Both the position numbers and the translations under genes were made by a program. The notes under the pieces are model-generated. The model saw nothing but the letters and a program-made list of their open reading frames with translations. It was not told the DNA's origin and searched no databases. This document shows positions 12,255 to 23,939 of a stretch of 64,000 bases of DNA, in pieces (the stretch's first letter is position 1; every line of letters begins with the position of its first letter). The DNA comes from Odobenus rosmarus divergens (taxonomy: Eukaryota > Chordata > Mammalia > Carnivora > Odobenidae): NCBI RefSeq assembly GCF_000321225.1, contig NW_004450581.1, forward strand, positions 1,214,565-1,278,564, read 5' to 3'.

Positions 12255-12990
12255 AGTTAGATGAACAGAATGTTAAGGCAGAGTTTTCTAAATTGGTTCT
12301 GGAGTTTCTGGAGTTGGTTCTCCAATCTGATTAAATTTAAAGATGCTAATGACTCAATTTCCAATATAAAGAGAGCACTGATAGAACATGGCCTGATCTG
12401 GCAATAGAGATACAGAAAATATATCCATTGGATACATCTAATCAACTTCTTATAAGAAAGAGCTCAGTGACAGTGTATATGATACTTTCAAACATTTTTA
12501 GAAAACAAATATAATGGGATTGGCCAGTTGCTCCTAATGTTGCTGGACAAAGTAGAGGAAGAAAAGGCCGAGCTCAGACATTTGAATTCCGAGCTCAAGC
12601 ACCACATAAATGACCTAAAATCTAGGTGTACCTTGAAGAAGACCCCAATCTCCTGTAGCTGGAGAGCTGAGATTACTGAAAATCGACTGCAGAGTCTCAT
12701 CCTACAATTGGCCAAATTACAGTGCAAATTGAACTTGCAACCTTGCAGGGTGTCTACTGTTAAAGGGAGGGCATTGATGGGAAAGGACTAGGGTCCTGTA
12801 AATTGGCATGGGTACATGTGAGAAGGCCCTAATGAAGCTGGAGACACTGTCCCTTAAATTTTGATGATTCTTTGCCAATGGAAGAAGCTTCTACCAGGCG
12901 GCACAACAATAGTTCTACTGAATTGGAAGCTGAGACATTTTGGACATTTTGGGCTCCTATGCCAGCGAAACTACAGGCAAATAAACATGG
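12255..12990 (+). pseudogene. ERVL gag remnant with coiled-coil stretch
   Basis: An 87-codon open piece (12528-12791) begins with a leucine/glutamate-rich heptad region (VEEEKAELRHLNSELKHH) typical of the ERVL gag N-terminus. Followed directly, after loss of most pol, by pol C-terminal sequence. Confidence 0.68.
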
Positions 12991-13345
12991 GGGGGGTTGA
13001 GTTAATTCACTGGCTGGAATGATTGATTTTCATTACCAATGATTGAAATCAAGTTGCTGTTACATAATGGAGGCAAGGAAGACTATGCCTGCAACTCAGA
13101 GGATTATTTGGGGTGCCTCTTAGTACTACCATGCCCAATAGTAAAAGTTCATGGAGAACCAAAGCAACCCACAACAGACAGGATGATGGAGGACTCAGAC
13201 CCTTTAGAAATGAAACTTTGGGTCACTCCATCAGAGTAAAAAAAGAGCACCTGAGGTGCTGGAAGAAGGCAGAGGAAATACGGAATTGATAGTGGAAGAG
13301 GAAAGCCACAGATGGGAATTACAGCTTCATGATCAATTACAGAAA
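12940..13345 (+). pseudogene. ERVL dUTPase-like 3' pol remnant
   Basis: Open piece 13039-13239 matches the distal part of ERVL pol, where these elements carry a dUTPase-like domain (LLLHNGGKEDYA, LGCLLVLPCPIVKVHGE). Homologous to 16989-17231 on the other strand. Broken and not functional. Confidence 0.72.
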
Positions 13346-13682
13346 TGAGTACCATTGTAGCTTTGCCTATTTTCTTTTTGCTTGTTATATTTGTGTTTAT
13401 CTGTATATGCTAGCTATTTTCTTTTTCTCGCTCCTTCCCATTTTTATTTTATATACAAATAGCTGTTGGAAGTTAATCTTACAATTTAGTCTTCCAATAT
13501 TAGAATAGCAGTGGGACTGTGACTAAATTTGAGGAATAATTAATATAGGCAACAATGGATACAATGACCCTTGGGACTGTATGTCTCATTTTGGGGAAAG
13601 AATGATAAATTCCTCTTTAAGAGAAGGAGAGCCATATATAGGTAGAACTAAAATTGTTTTGTTGTATAAGAATTTAAATATG
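13346..13682 (+). mobile_element. ERVL 3' internal non-coding sequence
   Basis: AT-rich ERVL 3' end between dUTPase region and LTR copy B; no envelope, as expected for ERVL. Confidence 0.6.
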
Positions 13683-14395
13683 TGTAGAGGGCTGCCCATG
13701 TAAGCTGAGTAGTCAAGGGGTGGACTGTGCCACTTACTGATTTTTCCTCTTGGCTTCAAATTCACTCTATGCCCGCTCTGTGAAAATGGATCTGGCCCAT
13801 TTAAATAGTTTTCCTTTGCCAGATGGCACTGAAGCTTTGCCAGTAGAGGGCACTGGAGACATTGCAAGGAGGAAAATGGTTCTGCATCCTGACTCTGTTG
13901 TGCCCACTCAGCAGGTTCCTGCAGCATACACAGCTTTCTCCAGCACCAGGGTGCCCCTAGATTCTCCAGTTCCTGGCTCCTGCAGTGCATGGTGACCACC
14001 AGCACCCAGCAGGCAGCAGCTTCTCCCTGAAATCCACCATCAGATGGGTTAGTAGCAGTTTGCTTCTGGCTTCTGAAGCACTCACAACTTCATTTTCCAG
14101 TTCCTGAAATGCACAGCAGCCAGCAGCACCCAGTGGCCAACGACTTCCCCTTGGCACCTTCCCTCAGGTAGTTTTGTAGCAGAGTGCCTCTGATGACACA
14201 GCTTCCCGTGAACAGCTTTCTTTGGCATCCTAGGGGGTGGCTTTCTGGCAAGTTCCACCATTCATTCAATGAGCCACAACCACATTCTCTCCCACGAGGA
14301 CTGGATCTCAGCTCTGAGTTTTGGCGAGTGGAGTAGGGTCTTCCTTGGGTGTGGTATTTCAGCCATGCTCATGCTTTCCTCTACCTTCTCGAACA
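13683..14395 (+). mobile_element. ERVL-type LTR, copy B (3' side)
   Basis: TGTAGAGGGCTGCCCATG start. Alignable with copy A at 3973-4742. The 3' limit is uncertain because L1-like sequence follows. Confidence 0.65.
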
Positions 14396-15640
14396 TACGG
14401 ATTATATTTATAATAGCTGTTTTAGTTATTTATCTAGTGTTCTATCATCTGGGTCATTTTTTAGGGATTATTTTTCTTCTCACTAGGGGTTGTATTTTCT
14501 GGCTTCTTTGCATGCCTGATAATCTTTTATTGGATGCCAGACATTGTAAATTTTATCTTGTTGAGTGTGGAATTTTTGGGGGGGGTACTTAAAACACTGT
14601 GTTGTGAGCGGGGGAGTTCTGGGGCACAATTAATGTGATCCTTTTGAGGCTTGCTTTTAAGTTTCTTTTTTTTTTTTTTAAAGATTTTATTTATTTATTT
14701 GAGAGAGAGAGAATGAGAGATAGAGAGCACGAGAGGGAAGAGGGTCAGAGGGAGAAGCAGACTCCCCGCTGAGCGGGAAGCCCGATGTGGGACTCGATCC
14801 TGGGACTCCAGGATCATGACCTGAGCCGAAGGCAGTCGCTTAACCAACTGAGCCACCCAGGCGCCCCTGCTTTTAAGTTTCTTAAGCTGGACCTGAATGG
14901 TCTTTAGTTCAGAGCTAATTTGATAGTCTAGAGCTAATTTGGTACTGAGGCAACACCCTTCTGAGTTCTCTATTCAGTGCCTTGTAGGTTTTTCCACTCA
15001 GACTGGTGTGGTGATGGACTACTGCCTCTGAGGATTATTCCTCCTGATCCTTTTTAGTGGACTTTTCCTGGCCTCAGGCAGTTTCCTCACATACGTTTGC
15101 TGCTCAGTACTTGGTTGAAGACTTGAAGGGAACCCTCTGTAGATCTCCAGAGCTTTCTCTCTCTGTGAAGCTTCCTTCTCCATAGTACTCTGTCCTGTTG
15201 TGAGAATTCTAGCTGTTGTGGCCTCCACAAACTCTTACTATGTCTTTCAGGGATCATTTCTATAGTTTGCTACTATGTCTTCTAAACTCAAGGAGACCAC
15301 CAGGTTCCTTTTGAGTCACACACACCCCCCCCAACGCCCCACACAACACCTGGAAATTCTCTCCAGGCAGTCATATGGTTCACTCATCTGTTTGCCTTCT
15401 CTCTGGGATCATGGTCCCGTCTGTCCTGCTGTCTAATGTCTAGTAACCATTGTTCTATATATCTTATCTGGTTTTTCAGTTGTTTAAGGCAGGAGAGTAA
15501 ATCTAATCCCTGTTACTTTACCATGGCTGTAAACAGAGGTCCCCAAACTCTCTTTTCTGACCCATCTGAGACATTGCCTTCTGCAACTCACACTCAGTCA
15601 TTACCAGAATCCCTACATCCTCAACCTCTTCGCTGAAGGT
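14395..15640 (-). mobile_element. Antisense L1-like sequence
   Basis: T-rich sequence of L1 5'-region character read on the - strand, split by a SINE at 14668-14867. Boundaries approximate. Confidence 0.5.
14668..14867 (-). mobile_element. CAN-SINE
   Basis: Antisense, exact 16-base duplication TGCTTTTAAGTTTCTT (14652-14667, 14868-14883). Confidence 0.96.
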
Positions 15641-16790
15641 TGAATTCACCTTCTTGCTCCAATGGGAACCTGAATCTTCCTGGACAATACTGTAGCTCGC
15701 TCAAGCAGTGAATTCTCTCCCATAGTTCTCATACCAGTGATTCAGGAAGCATAGGTGTCCTCCTTGAACTTCATGCACAACCCCAGACCATGCTCCTTCC
15801 CTCCTCAGGAAGTCCCCCAGCTCCTCTGAGGCACAAACATCAGGTTATGTGGCCCTCTATGCATCTTTGTTACAGTCATCTACCAAGCTCCTCATCACCT
15901 CCCTTTGGGTTTTGAGGATTTTTTCCTGGATCACTGGATCACTGTGACTCTCTCCAATACCTCTCTTGTCCAGAATCTTGGTGATTTCAAAATCCAAATC
16001 AATGGTGGATTCAAAATACACATTCCAACCACCTAGCAATTTCCTGTGACATCAGCTGGGTGTCCCTACGGTTCAACTCAATTCTAACACTATCTACCTG
16101 CAGATAGTAGATCCCACAGGTTAAGGGCTCAGTCCTATAAGACTGCTCCACCCCCAAATTCAGATGCCAGTCACAAGTCTAGGTTGTCACCTGTGCTTCT
16201 GACCAATAGGCCGTAGATATGAGAGTCTAATGACCCCCTCCTTGGGTTTGATTAATTTGCTAGAGTGGCTCACAGAACTCAGGGAAATATTTATTTATGT
16301 TTACCAGATGGACGAGATGTGTAGGGCAAGGTAGATGGGAAGAGGCACTGAGCTTCCATGTCCTCTCCACAGTTATGGCACTCTCTCAACACTTCCACAC
16401 CTTGTTCATCAACCCAGATGCTCTCCAGACCTTGTACTTTGGGGATTTTATGGGGGTTTCACCAGGTAGGCACAGTCAATCATTAACTCCATTTTCAGCC
16501 CTTTTCCCTTTGCAAATGAATAGAGGGGTGGGGCTGAAAATTCCAAGTTTCTAATCATGGTTTGGTTTTTCTGGTGACCAGCCCTCATCCAGGAGCCATC
16601 CAGGAGCCCATCCAGAGTCACTTCACTAGAATAAAAGACACTCCTCCTATCACCCAGGAAATTACATGGGTTTCAGGAGGCCTGTGTCAGGAGCCAGGGA
16701 CAGAGACCAATATATATTTTCTACTATCTCACAGACTTCAACATATGTATTTTGAGGGGACATAGAAATTCAGTCTATAGCACAAAACAA
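15640..16790. repeat. Probable old LTR sequence, family not determined
   Basis: Contains an LTR-like block (TAGAGTGGCTCACAGAACTC at 16262-16281, then a GGGGCTGAAAATTCCAA region). It ends near the antisense ERVL segment. I cannot fix ends or name; 15640-16030 shows nothing recognisable. Confidence 0.4.
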
Positions 16791-16799
16791 GGAGGAAAT

Positions 16800-17390
16800 A
16801 CTCAAAATTACAGTCCTCGGTTCTGTAACTGGCCACATGCTTGTAGCTGGTATTTATAACCACCTTCTTCACCTACCTATTCCATATTCCCTCCCCTTGC
16901 CCTCAGCAAGCACCTCAGCTGGTTGTGGTCCTTTACTGGTGGGGTGATCCAAACCTTCATTCCTGAAGGGTCTGGGCCATTAGTTGTCCTACCTGGATTG
17001 GGTTGTTGTAGTTATTCCATTGACCTTAATCACAGGGCCCTGTAACACTAAGAGATGCCCTAAGGGATCTTCCGTATTCCAGACACACTCTTCCTTATCT
17101 CTATTGTGGGGTAGCAGTCCAATTTCCCCTGGGTAGTCAGGATCAGTCACACAGCCAGTGCAGGACCTCCCTTCTTTACCTGTTGATTCAGAGGCATGGG
17201 CAGCCCAAAGGGGGCTGGGTGGCAGACTCAACTTCTAGTTCAATGGACTCATTATTGTGTTTCCTGGCAGAAGCATTCCACCTTTTGGAAACAAGACCTC
17301 TAGGCCTTCAGAGCATAAGGTTATGGGAACAGGAAGCACCCTGTGGACCAGTCAAGTTGACTTATAAAATTAACCATCACACACTTCAAC
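16800..17390 (-). pseudogene. ERVL pol/dUTPase remnant on the - strand
   Basis: An 80-codon - strand open piece (17231-16989) has the ERVL distal pol signature (GCVTDPDYPGEIGLLPHN, LGHLLVLQGPVIKVNG). Same region as 13039-13239 but opposite orientation, so at least two ERVL copies contributed to this locus. Confidence 0.75.
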
Positions 17391-17399
17391 CCCATTAGC

Positions 17400-17620
17400 A
17401 CCTTGAATTTATTGACTCTATTACCTTTTCACTGTTCCATACCTCTCTCATGTCCTCACTTCCCAATTTACCCAGCTTAAATTCTATGCTCCATAACTGT
17501 GTCCCTTTCTTACTTCATTTAATTCACTCCAGCCTAGCTCCTAATGAAATCATGGACCCAAGCAGTGATCACTAATGGTTGTTACATCCCAAGAAGAGAC
17601 ACATTAGATATCATTGGTTG
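17400..17620. other. No recognisable feature
   Basis: Mixed-composition sequence without an open frame, repeat head or splice-supported exon that I can identify. Confidence 0.4.
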
Positions 17621-17624
17621 TGCA

Positions 17625-18035
17625 TGATGATGTCCTCTTCTGTGTGCCTGTGTCTGACAGTGTTTTAAGAAAATTTCTACGGCTGGCTCAGTATATATGA
17701 CCCCAGTCTGCATGGTCCTCTGTTTCTCAGTACCTTTGTTTGTTGAGTGTGTACCTGTGTGACTGTGTCTACACAGATCTGGTTTGGTATCCCTGTATGT
17801 TAGCCTGTGTAGGCTCTGTCCATGTCGGTGTTCATGGGCTGTGTCTGTGCATGGCATGTGGGTCTCTATGTGACTTGTGTCTCTTTGTGAGTGACTGACA
17901 GTCACTATACTCGGTGTCCCTGGGTGACTGTGTCTGCATGTGTCTCTGTTTGCTGTTGTCATATGTCAGAGTATGTGTGCTTGTGTCTGTGTTTGTGTTG
18001 TGTGTATGTGTGTGTATGAGTAATGCATGGTCACT
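17625..18035. repeat. Degenerate TGTGTCT-rich simple repeat
   Basis: About 400 bases dominated by TGTGTCT, GTGACTGTGTCT and TGTGTGTATG, ending in a short TG tract at 17995-18015. The - strand frame 17582-17962 is a by-product (repeated H, T, R, D). Confidence 0.75.
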
Positions 18036-18640
18036 CTAGGTGGGTGTCTCTGGGTGATTCAGGGGCTGTGCCTGTGCTGCCTCCTTTCTATGTATCTGTG
18101 CCTCCGACTGAAAAGAGAGGGTGGGGAGAGAGAGAGAGAGAGAGAGCAAGCAAAAAGACTCTGATCTAAAATTTTCTCCCCTCCCACTCTCATAGGTCAC
18201 CATCTTGCAGCCCCAGGATATACTACAGGAGACAGGTGATCCACTGGGTGAGAAGCACCTGCCATCTGTACCCAAAGCTCTCCCCAGATGCAGGAGGGGC
18301 TTTCTCCCAGGAAGGAGAGAAGGAAAGAAAGGGGGAGGAAGATGAGGTGACCCCTTGGTATCCCCAAAGGGTCTAGGAATACTCCACCTCCCTGTCTACA
18401 TTCCCTCCCTGACCCCCAATTCTAGCCCTGACTTACCCTCAAGTCTTAATTCTATTCTGACCCCATCCCCAGCAGATTCACTGAAATGCCATATACCCAT
18501 ACCTACCTCCTGTGCCCATGACCCTTCCCACCACCATCTGTACCTGCCCTGCTCCAGGAGAGCCTCTCCTCTCCCTCCTCCCTCTGTGCTACCAGACTGA
18601 GCCAAGCGGGAATGTGTGCCTGGCAAAAACCTGAGCCCCA
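18036..18640. other. Unique-looking sequence, no gene recognised
   Basis: Short GA repeat at 18126-18146. Pyrimidine-rich 18380-18600. Open frames on both strands are compositional; no homology recognised. Confidence 0.4.
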
Positions 18641-19018
18641 AGCATTTCTGCCCTTATTGGATCCTAGTCACTAGCCAAGCTTATTTCCAACTCAAAACCT
18701 TTACACTGTCCTCTGCCTGGAATACCATTCCCCCAGATCAGTGCACAACTGGCTCCTTCAGGTCACCATTCCAGTCTAAGTTCATGTGTCACCTCAGAAA
18801 GGCCTTCTCTGATCACCACTGGTAAGTACCCTCCCTGCTTCATTTCCTTCAGGCCATTCATCACCACCTGACATAACGTACTGACTTGTTTGTTTTCTGT
18901 TTGCTATCTCTGCCAGAATGGCAGCTTCCCTGGGGCAAGGGTTTAGGCCTATTTTGTTCACCATGGTTTCCCCAGCACCTAGAATATATAGGTGCTCAAT
19001 AAGGAATTGATGAATTAA
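18640..19018 (+). repeat. L2 3' end
   Basis: Contains CACCTCAGAAAGGCCTTCTC and ends AGGTGCTCAATAAGGAATTG ATGAAT-type, the L2 signature tail. Confidence 0.8.
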
Positions 19019-19500
19019 AAGATCTCCTGGTGTTAGATGTGGGCCCTAATCTCCCCCAGCCCCCCACTGAGGGCCTCACTGCTAATGGCCCTAACAGAGG
19101 GCAGGACAGAGCTGGCTGAAGGTGAAGTCACAGAACCAGTTAGGTCAAGGGCACCAGGCCAGCCTGTACCTGGCAGTTCCGTGCTGGGCACACTCCCTGC
19201 ACCCAGCCTTGGTTCCTAGGGACCTCACATCTGGGGAGCTGGTGCCCTAACCATGGCAGCTCAGATCAGCAACATGGAGATTTTGTCTAGCTGAGAAGCC
19301 TCTGGTGGCCTGGGGTAGGGGGCAGGCCCACAGTCCCTCTAGGGAGGGTAGCCCTGCCACCTCTCCTTCCCCCTGGCCCTGAAAGTGGCAGAGATGGAGG
19401 GCCTCTCAGAGTGCTCAGATGCCCACCCTGGCTCTGGGATGAACAATTGCATTCATTTATGGTTTATCCTTCCTAGGTTTCTTCTTTGCAAAAATAAGCA
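19019..19500. other. Unique-looking sequence, no gene recognised
   Basis: GC-moderate, includes a 60-codon open frame 19037-19219 with no recognised match and no splice or promoter support. Confidence 0.4.
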
Positions 19501-19517
19501 GATACAAGTCTATATTC

Positions 19518-19710
19518 TCCCTTTTTAAAGATTTTATTTATTTATTTGAGAGAGAGAGAAAATGCGAGCAGGGGGAGAGGGAGAGAATTTCAAGCAGACT
19601 CCACACTGAGCATGGATCCCAACAAGGGGCTCAACCTCACAACCCTGAGATCATGAGCTGAGCTGAAACCAAGAGTCAGTGACTTAACCGACTGAGCCAC
19701 CCAGGTGACC
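19518..19710 (-). mobile_element. CAN-SINE
   Basis: Antisense. Duplication ATACAAGTCTATATTC / ATACATGTCTATATTC. Confidence 0.93.
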
Positions 19711-19763
19711 GGATACATGTCTATATTCTTATTTCTTCTTTATTATAAAAAGATAACACTTTA

Positions 19764-19959
19764 TTTTTTTTTAAAGATTTTTATTTGAGAGAGAGTGTGT
19801 GCGCATGCGCGCGCACAAGTGGGGGGAGGGGCAGAGGGAGAGAAAGAAGCAGACTCCCCGCTGAGCAGGGAACCTGACAAGAGGCTTGATTCCAGGACCC
19901 TGGCATCATGACCTGAGCCAAAGGCAGATGCTTAATTGACTGAGCCACCCAGGTGCCCC
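19764..19959 (-). mobile_element. CAN-SINE
   Basis: Antisense, 50 bases from the previous one. It has an alternating GTGTGTGCGCATGCGCGCGC tract near 19795-19814 in its body. Confidence 0.9.
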
Positions 19960-20658
19960 AACACTTTCTTTTTAAAACCCAATAGATGAAATGGCCAATT
20001 CACCAAACCATCAAGCCTCCTAGAACCCAACTGATGAAAGCTAATTTACTGAAAAACCAATGTGCTGAATTCTTGAGAATTTGGGAAAATTTGAGTTCCA
20101 CTCAAGTCCTGGGTGGTCAACCAAATCTAGGTCAATTCACTGCAGCTGTTCTGCTGCCAGAGGCAGCAGCATGGATGATCACAAACCAAATCTTGGGGGG
20201 AAAAAAACCCAGAAATGGGTTGTCCTGCTCACTTGGCAATTGGGCACCAGGGGAGGATCTCAGGCAGCAGAGTAGCTTCCTCCCATGGAGCCCAGAGCCA
20301 GGGTGAGGCAGGAGTCGAAAGCGAAGATGAGGGGGAGCAAGGTCCATCTCGAAGTCAAACTTTTCTAGATACTGAGAGCCATGAGCTGAGCCTCACCCCA
20401 AGAAAAGGCTCTAGTAATCTTAATGATCTCAGGTTTGACAATGAAGTCTTAGGTATGACACCAAAAGCACAGAAAACAAGAGACAAAATAGATAAATTGG
20501 ATTTCATCAAAATTCAAAACTTTTGTACATCAAAGGACATTATCAAGACAATGAAAAGACAACCTACAGAACAAAGTATTTATAAACCATATATCTAATA
20601 TATATTCAGAATACGTAAAGAACTCTTGCAACTCAACAACAAAAACAATCTGATTTTT

Positions 20659-20851
20659 TTTAAAGATTTTATTTATTTATTTTCACAGAGAGAGACACAG
20701 CGAGAGAGGGAACACAAGCAGAGGGAGTGGGAGAGGGAGAAGCAGGCTTCCTGCTGAGCAGGGAGCCCGACGTGGGGCTCGATCCCAGGATCCTGGGATC
20801 ATGGCCTGAGCTGAAGGCAGACACTTAACAACTGAGCCACCCAAGCACCCC
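20659..20851 (-). mobile_element. CAN-SINE
   Basis: Antisense. Duplication AACAATCTGATTTTT on both sides; within sense L1. Confidence 0.95.
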
Positions 20852-20901
20852 AACAATCTGATTTTTAAAGTGGGCAAAGAGCTTAAATAAATAGTTCTCC
20901 A

Positions 20902-21106
20902 GGGGCTCCTGGGTGGCTCAGTTGGTTAAGCATCTGCCTTCAGCTCAGGTCATGATCCCAGGGTCCTGGGATCGAGTCCCGCGTCAGGCTCCCTGCTCAG
21001 TGGGGAGCCTGCTTCTCCCTCTCCCTCTGCTGCTTCTCCTGCTTGTGCTCTCTCTCTCTTCTCTCTCTCTGTCAAATAAATAAATAAGTAAATAAAATCT
21101 TAAAAA
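20902..21106 (+). mobile_element. CAN-SINE
   Basis: Sense, 50 bases from the preceding antisense copy, forming an inverted pair. Flanks ATAGTTCTCCA and ATATTTCTCCA. Confidence 0.93.
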
Positions 21107-21684
21107 ATATATTTCTCCATAGGTATACAAATGGCCAGGAAGCACATGAAAAGATGCTTAACAGCATTCATCATTAGGGAAATACAGATCAAACCCACAG
21201 TGAGATACCATCCCCACTAGGATAACTATAATACAAACAAAGAAGCAAAATAAGTGTAGGCAAGGATGTGGAGAAATTGGAACCCTTGTGCACTGCTGGC
21301 GGGAATGAAAAATGGTTCAACCACTGTGGAAACTGCAGAAGTTCCCCAAAAACCTAAACAGAATTACCACAATTCCAGCAATTCCACTACTAGGTAGACA
21401 CCCAAAAAAGAACTGAAAACTGTTACTCAACAAATACACGTACACACACATTCACGGCATCACTACTGACAATCGCCAAAAGGTGGAAACAGCCCAGATG
21501 TCCATCAACAGATGAATATCGGATAAACAAAATGTGGTATAAACAGACAATGGAATATTATTCAGTCATAAGAAGGTATGAAGTACATGATACATGCTAC
21601 AATGGGGATGAATCTTGGAAACATTATGTAATGTGAAAGTAGACTCAAAAGGTCACATACTGTATAAAAATCTAGAATAGGTAT

Positions 21685-21868
21685 GGGGCACCTGGGTGGC
21701 TCAGTCGTTAAGCATCTGCCTTTGGCTCAGGTCATGATCCCAGGGTCCTGGGATCGAGCCCTGCATCGGGCTCCCCGCTTGGTGGGAAGCCTGCTTCTCC
21801 CTCTCCCTCTGCTTGTGTTCCCTCTCTCACTGTGTCTCTCTCTGTCAAATAAAAAAATCTTAAAAAAA
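21685..21868 (+). mobile_element. CAN-SINE
   Basis: Sense. Duplication AATCTAGAATAGGTA on both sides. Confidence 0.95.
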
Positions 21869-22210
21869 AAATCTAGAATAGGTAAACCCATTGAGATAGA
21901 ACACAGATTGGTGGTTATCAGAGGCTGGGGATGGAATGGGGAGTGATTGCTTAATGGGTACAGGATTTCCTTTTGGGGGTGAAGGAAACGTTTTGGAGCT
22001 AGATAGAGGTAGTGACTATACAACATTGTGAATATACTAATTGCCACTGAATTGCTCACTTTATAATAATTTTATTACAAACTTTAAAAAAAAGCAAAAA
22101 GGAAGAAGAAAGAGGAGAAAAAGAAGAAAGGGAAGGATCGGGGTGGATCCAAATCTCTGGTGGGGCCTGGGAGAATGGGTTTTCCTTCAGACATTTTTTC
22201 CAGCTTTATT

Positions 22211-22415
22211 TTTTTAAGATTTATTTATTTATTTGAGAGAGAGAGAGAGAGAATGAGTGCAGGGGGAGGAACAGAGGGAGAGGAAGAGAGAAACTCAAGC
22301 AGACTCCATGCAGAGCAGGGAGCTGACCCAGGGCTGGATCCCAGGACCCTGAGATCACAACCTGAGCTGAAACCAAGACTCAGACACTTAACTGACTGAG
22401 CCACCCAGGCGCCCG
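22211..22415 (-). mobile_element. CAN-SINE
   Basis: Antisense. Exact duplication TTTTCCAGCTTTATT (22196-22210, 22416-22430). Confidence 0.95.
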
Positions 22416-23457
22416 TTTTCCAGCTTTATTGAGATATAATTGACATATAACACTGTAAGTTTAAAGTGTACGATGTATTGATTTGATACATATATACTGT
22501 TTGATACATATATACCTTATCACAATAAGGTTAGTTAATGCCTCCTTTACCTCATATAATTACCACTTTGTTGTTGTTGCTGTTGTCGTTGTGTTGTTAT
22601 GATGAGGATATTAAGACACCATTCTCATAGCAACTTTCAAGTATACAATACAGTGTTATTAACTATAGTCACCAGACTGTACATTAGATCCCAGGAATTT
22701 ATTCACCTTATAACTGAAAGGTTCTACCCTTTGACCTTTACACATTTTTATCACAGTAATTCATGAGCATAGGAATAAGTCCCATGATCCCAAAGGGCTT
22801 TTGGTGAAAAGCAAGATTTCTGTCTGCCCCTCCCCACCCCATACTGCAGCCCCATAGACAAGCACTTTTACCTCTTTGACTTCATTCTGATTTTAGTTCT
22901 TCCAGTGCTTATAGTTTTCAGAATATAGGTCTTTCACCTCTTTGGTTAAGTTTATTCCTAGGTATTTTATTATTTTGGGTGTAATTATAAATGGAATTGT
23001 TTTCTTAATTTCTTTTTTTAAGATTTTTTTTATTTTCAAGCAATATCTACATCCAATGTGGGGCTCACAACCCTGAGATCAAGAGTTGCATGCTCTACTG
23101 ATGAGCCAGCCAGGTGCCCCTTATTTTCTCTTTCTGATGCTTCATTATTAGCGTGTAGAAATGTAACAGATTTCTGTACATTGATCTTGTATCCTGTGAC
23201 TTTACTGAATTCATTTATCAGTTCTAATAATTTTTTGGTGAAGTCTTTAGGGTTTTCTATATATTGTATCGTGTCATCTGCATATGGTGAAAGTTTTACT
23301 TCTTCCCTACCAATTTTGATGCCTTTTATTCCTTTTTCTTGTCTGATTGCTGTGGCTAGGACTTCTAGTACTATGCTGAATAAAGGTGGTGAGAGTGGAC
23401 ATCTTTGTCTTGTTCTTGACCCTAGGGGAAAAGCTCTCACAAACCGCTCAGTTTTTT
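22416..23457 (-). mobile_element. Antisense L1 (3' UTR then ORF2 reverse transcriptase)
   Basis: 22430-22770 resembles an L1M 3' UTR on the - strand. The - frame 23440-23036 reads L1 reverse transcriptase including the YADD catalytic box. A short SINE at 23015-23120 sits within it. Confidence 0.82.
23015..23120 (-). mobile_element. CAN-SINE, short type
   Basis: Antisense, tRNA part only, inside antisense L1. Confidence 0.85.
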
Positions 23458-23558
23458 AAAAGATTTAAGTAATCTCTACACTGAATGTGGGGCTTGAACT
23501 CATGAACCCAAGATCAAGAGTCCCATGGTCTTCCAACTTGAGCCAGCCAGGCGCCCCC
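23458..23558 (-). mobile_element. CAN-SINE, short type
   Basis: Antisense. Flanks CGCTCAGTTTTT and CCCTCAGTTTTA. Confidence 0.87.
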
Positions 23559-23935
23559 AAAACCCCTCAGTTTTAATGCACATGTTATGAGAGTCCTGAT
23601 TTATCAGTCATCTACCAACCCTCACATCTCTAGAATTTTAGTTCCTAGATTACTATCACTGTCTCCAATACCACCTCTCCCTTGAACCTTGATGATTTCA
23701 TTCCTCCTTAAATGACCTTCCATCTTCACATAGAGATCTGGCCTCTCACTTTTTTGACCTTCTTTCCTCCAGTCATCTTCCTATCCACTCACATCCATAA
23801 AAATAACCTTGACATTGTTACCCAAACTGGAACAAGTACAGTATTAAGTTCATGCATCCCACTCTCAGACAACTTCTTCCTGTTGTTTCAGCTCATTCTC
23901 TCTAGTACCCCAACTATAATAATCACCACATCCTA
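23559..23935. other. Unassigned old repeat or unique sequence
   Basis: Pyrimidine-rich; a 74-codon open frame 23712-23936 has no recognised match. Confidence 0.3.
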
Positions 23936-23939
23936 AGAA

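Larger units (their letters stand above)
20400..22085 (+). mobile_element. L1 ORF2 3' end and 3' UTR, sense, interrupted by SINEs
   Basis: Sense L1 (GACAAAATAGATAAATTGGA at 20488; later ATGTCCATCAACAGATGAAT region at 21500) with three SINEs at 20659, 20902 and 21685, each with its own target duplication. Ends in an A-rich tail near 22085-22130. Confidence 0.83.

Noticed and set aside
23036..23440. 134-codon - strand frame with YADD as a functional reverse transcriptase
   Set aside because: It is a fragment of L1 ORF2, cut at both ends by SINEs, with no endonuclease or C-terminal part.
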